In this document: positions 26,231 through 27,500 of the stretch, piece after piece
How positions within the stretch are numbered: position 1 is the first letter of the stretch
Layout of the letters: every line of letters begins with the position of its first letter
The notes under the pieces: generated by a model
What the model saw: the letters and a program-made list of their open reading frames with translations, nothing else
Database searches by the model: none
What the model was told of the DNA's origin: nothing
Program-made: the position numbers and the translations under genes
Assembly: GCA_905221605.1 (NCBI GenBank)
Contig: CAJNDS010002635.1
Span: 563,418 to 590,917, forward strand
DNA length: 27,500 bases
DNA from: Symbiodinium natans
Taxonomy: Eukaryota > Sar > Dinophyceae > Suessiales > Symbiodiniaceae
Reading direction: 5' to 3'

Positions 26231-27129
26231 CTGCAACTGCCTCACTGGCAGGGGCGGCTCGCCGCTGGACTTGCTAATGATCGGCTTCGCCGGCCTGGCA
26301 CGGACGCTCTCTTTCATTTAGCCCTAAACCCTAAACCCTAAACCCTAAGCCCTAAACCCTAAGCCCTAAGCCCTAAACCCAACTGATTCACTAATTAAAT
26401 TCGGCATCGGGATCTCCCCAGCCTGGCTGATTTGCTGCCGCTGCTAACACCTCAACAAGTGATCAGCGGGTTTAGGGTTTAGGGTTTAGGGTTTAGGGTT
26501 TAGGGTTTAGGGTTTAGGGTTTAGGGTTTAGGGTTTAGGGTTTCCTTGTGTTGTCAACGCCGGTCGCCTGATGTTCTACCCGCTTTGGGGAGCACATGAA
26601 CCCTAAAAGAGCTTCGGGCTCATCCTACCTTCATAGGGGCTACAGTAGTACAGGGTCGATGACCCCCAATCTTAGGGTTCGTTTGGTCCCCAAGGTGATC
26701 CCAGGCCTGCTAGTTTCATGTGCTTGCGGCAGCCAAACAACTATAACAAGACAAAGATAGAAAGACACACAAGCATGTACCAAGTGTAAACATATGAAGT
26801 AGGGTTTACTTTCCTTGCATCCCCAAAAGGACTCCCAATATCTACACTCACCAATATTGAAAAGGAGCCTTATGTGTAATACAAACCTGTTTCATATACC
26901 ATAAAAGAGGTTATCGTAGTATAGGGCATCTTCTGGTTAATATACTTTAAGAAGATGTATAGTAGTATAGGGCACATGCCCCCAGTTTAGGGTTCATAAC
27001 TGGTCCTAAACCCTAAACCCTCTAAACCCTGAACCCTAAACCCTAAACCCTAAACCCCCATATGTTTATGGCTACAATTTGCAACCAGGGGCTGGCCTTT
27101 CAGGAAGCTCGGCTGTCCAGGCATAGAGC
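26231..27129 (-). CDS. Upstream exons, probably of the PX-like gene
   Basis: Three short coding-like segments. 27097-27129 reads LYAWTAELPE between CAG|G and AG|GC. 26406-26450 reads VLAAAANQPGWGDPD after GAG|G. 26231-26294 reads IISKSSGEPPLPVRQLQ after CCAG|G and ends CAG|GTTTAGGG, so the telomeric heptamer supplies the donor GT. The last ends in phase 0, which fits the exon at 25623-25685. The junction of the middle segment to its neighbours is not phase-consistent in my hands, so an exon is missing or a boundary is wrong. No domain is recognised. Confidence 0.42.
26583..26694. mobile_element. TIR-A element
   Basis: 112 bp, ends CTTTGGGGAGCACATGAAC and GGTTCGTTTGGTCCCCAAGG, central GGGGCTACAGTAGTACAGGG. 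Confidence 0.85.
26796..26893. mobile_element. TIR-L element, second copy, ATAT flanks
   Basis: 98 bp, reverse orientation relative to 7523-7637, with the same ends (GAAGTAGGGTTTACTT and its counterpart) and the ACTCACCA and TAAGGCTCC-type interior. ATAT at 26792-26795 and 26894-26897. It again sits at the GTATAT position of a TIR-A element, whose right half continues at 26894-27006. Confidence 0.85.
26894..27006. mobile_element. TIR-A element, right half hosting the TIR-L insert
   Basis: Family interior (ATATACC, GTAGTATAGGGC repeated, CAGTTTAGGGTTCAT, TGGTCC) directly follows the TIR-L copy. The expected other half is not recognisable to the left of 26796. Confidence 0.65.
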
Positions 27130-27164
27130 CTGTCTCTGACAGGTGAGACTCACAAATTGCCATC

Positions 27165-27167
<3 letters not shown>

Positions 27168-27201
<34 letters not shown>
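27168..27201. repeat. Poly-C tract, 34 bases
   Basis: 34 consecutive C just before a CCCTAAA array (27206-27292). Shorter G or C runs of 14-15 lie at 435-449, 1564-1577 and 1869-1883, two of them touching telomeric arrays. Length may be unreliable in sequencing. Confidence 0.85.
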
Positions 27202-27500
27202 ACCACCCTAAACCCTAAACCCTAAACCCTAAACCCCAAACCCTAAACCCCAAACCCTAAACCCCAAACCCTAAACCCTAAACCCTACAACCCTTAATCC
27301 CTTGCGGTACCGAGCCCATGAGCCGGCGGAACTAAGCCGAAGCCATGATGCCAGGATGGGCTTTCTTCGGCCTTCCATACTTCTTCCCCAGTTCATGAAC
27401 CCTACTTAGGGGACTTAGGGTTTAGGGTTTAGGGTTTAGGGTTTAGGGTTTAGGGTTTAGGGTTTAGGGATCATCGACCCAAGGATGCGAGCTTTATTTT

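Larger units (their letters stand above)
244..27468. repeat. Interstitial telomeric repeat arrays, about 70, both orientations
   Basis: Heptamer TTTAGGG or its complement CCCTAAA, 2-16 copies per array. C-rich on the plus strand: 244-281, 388-434, 911-985, 2758-2848, 2976-3050, 3395-3425, 3697-3741, 4628-4670, 5625-5655, 5871-5952, 7076-7175, 9676-9717, 10530-10627, 12247-12356, 13446-13478, 13826-13875, 15000-15053, 16601-16661, 17484-17530, 17619-17672, 19786-19825, 20433-20525, 21242-21306, 22197-22255, 24366-24460, 26131-26230, 26323-26380, 27004-27060, 27206-27292. G-rich: 1156-1196, 1716-1761, 1884-1963, 3175-3235, 4799-4905, 8256-8312, 10374-10447, 10724-10784, 11615-11710, 13571-13645, 14855-14960, 16772-16852, 17164-17240, 18245-18355, 18805-18850, 19664-19725, 19908-19948, 20637-20765, 21004-21060, 21450-21583, 21906-21955, 22629-22656, 24105-24210, 24552-24990, 25312-25405, 25545-25618, 26468-26541, 27412-27468. 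Confidence 0.97.

Noticed and set aside
244-27468. Chromosome end, or capped minichromosomes joined together
   Set aside because: The CCCTAAA-island-TTTAGGG layout looks like capped molecules. However, the islands are consecutive exons of the same genes in frame, so the arrays are internal intron sequence.

Overview
The window looks like nuclear DNA of a dinoflagellate, probably a symbiodiniacean or other Suessiales. The evidence is a plant/alveolate-type telomeric heptamer (TTTAGGG), genes that all read on the minus strand, very short exons, and introns with non-canonical GC and GA donors and AG|G acceptors. The genus is a guess; the splice-site signature is what I can actually show. I saw no bacterial-type genes, CRISPR array, rRNA or tRNA. 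Long ORFs here are mostly artefacts of translating repeats; the real coding sequence is in exons of 20-240 bp.

Layout, in transcription order (right to left). About 27.1-23.4 kb: exons of a gene with a PX-domain-like stretch (moderate confidence). About 22.6-16.7 kb: a KDPG/KHG aldolase (Eda family), rebuilt from 14 exons into a 214-residue core that keeps the catalytic Glu, Arg, Thr and Schiff-base Lys; two further exons upstream may encode a targeting extension. From at most 16.7 kb down to 1.8 kb: about 38 exons that join into roughly 905 in-frame codons of an armadillo-like helical-repeat protein of unknown function. About 0.9-0.5 kb: exons of a fourth minus-strand gene that runs off the window.

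Nearly everything else is intronic repeat. There are about 70 interstitial telomeric arrays (TTTAGGG/CCCTAAA, with TTTGGGG, TTCAGGG, TTATAGGG and TTTATAGGG variants) and at least twelve families of short terminal-inverted-repeat (TIR) elements, called TIR-A to TIR-L here. There are also minisatellites, one with a 77-bp higher-order unit, and AT-rich microsatellites. Exons sit mostly between a C-rich array on the low-coordinate side and a G-rich array on the high side. Most introns therefore start with UUUAGGG and end with CCCUAAA in the transcript, so their two ends are complementary. Several introns are almost exactly one TIR element, or are filled end to end with such elements, as expected of introner-like intron gain. 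These intron-boundary structures are the most interesting part of the window.

Exon boundaries were set by hand from open frame, AG|G acceptor, G-starting donor and phase continuity. For the aldolase they are also fixed by knowledge of the family. No alignment or transcript was available.
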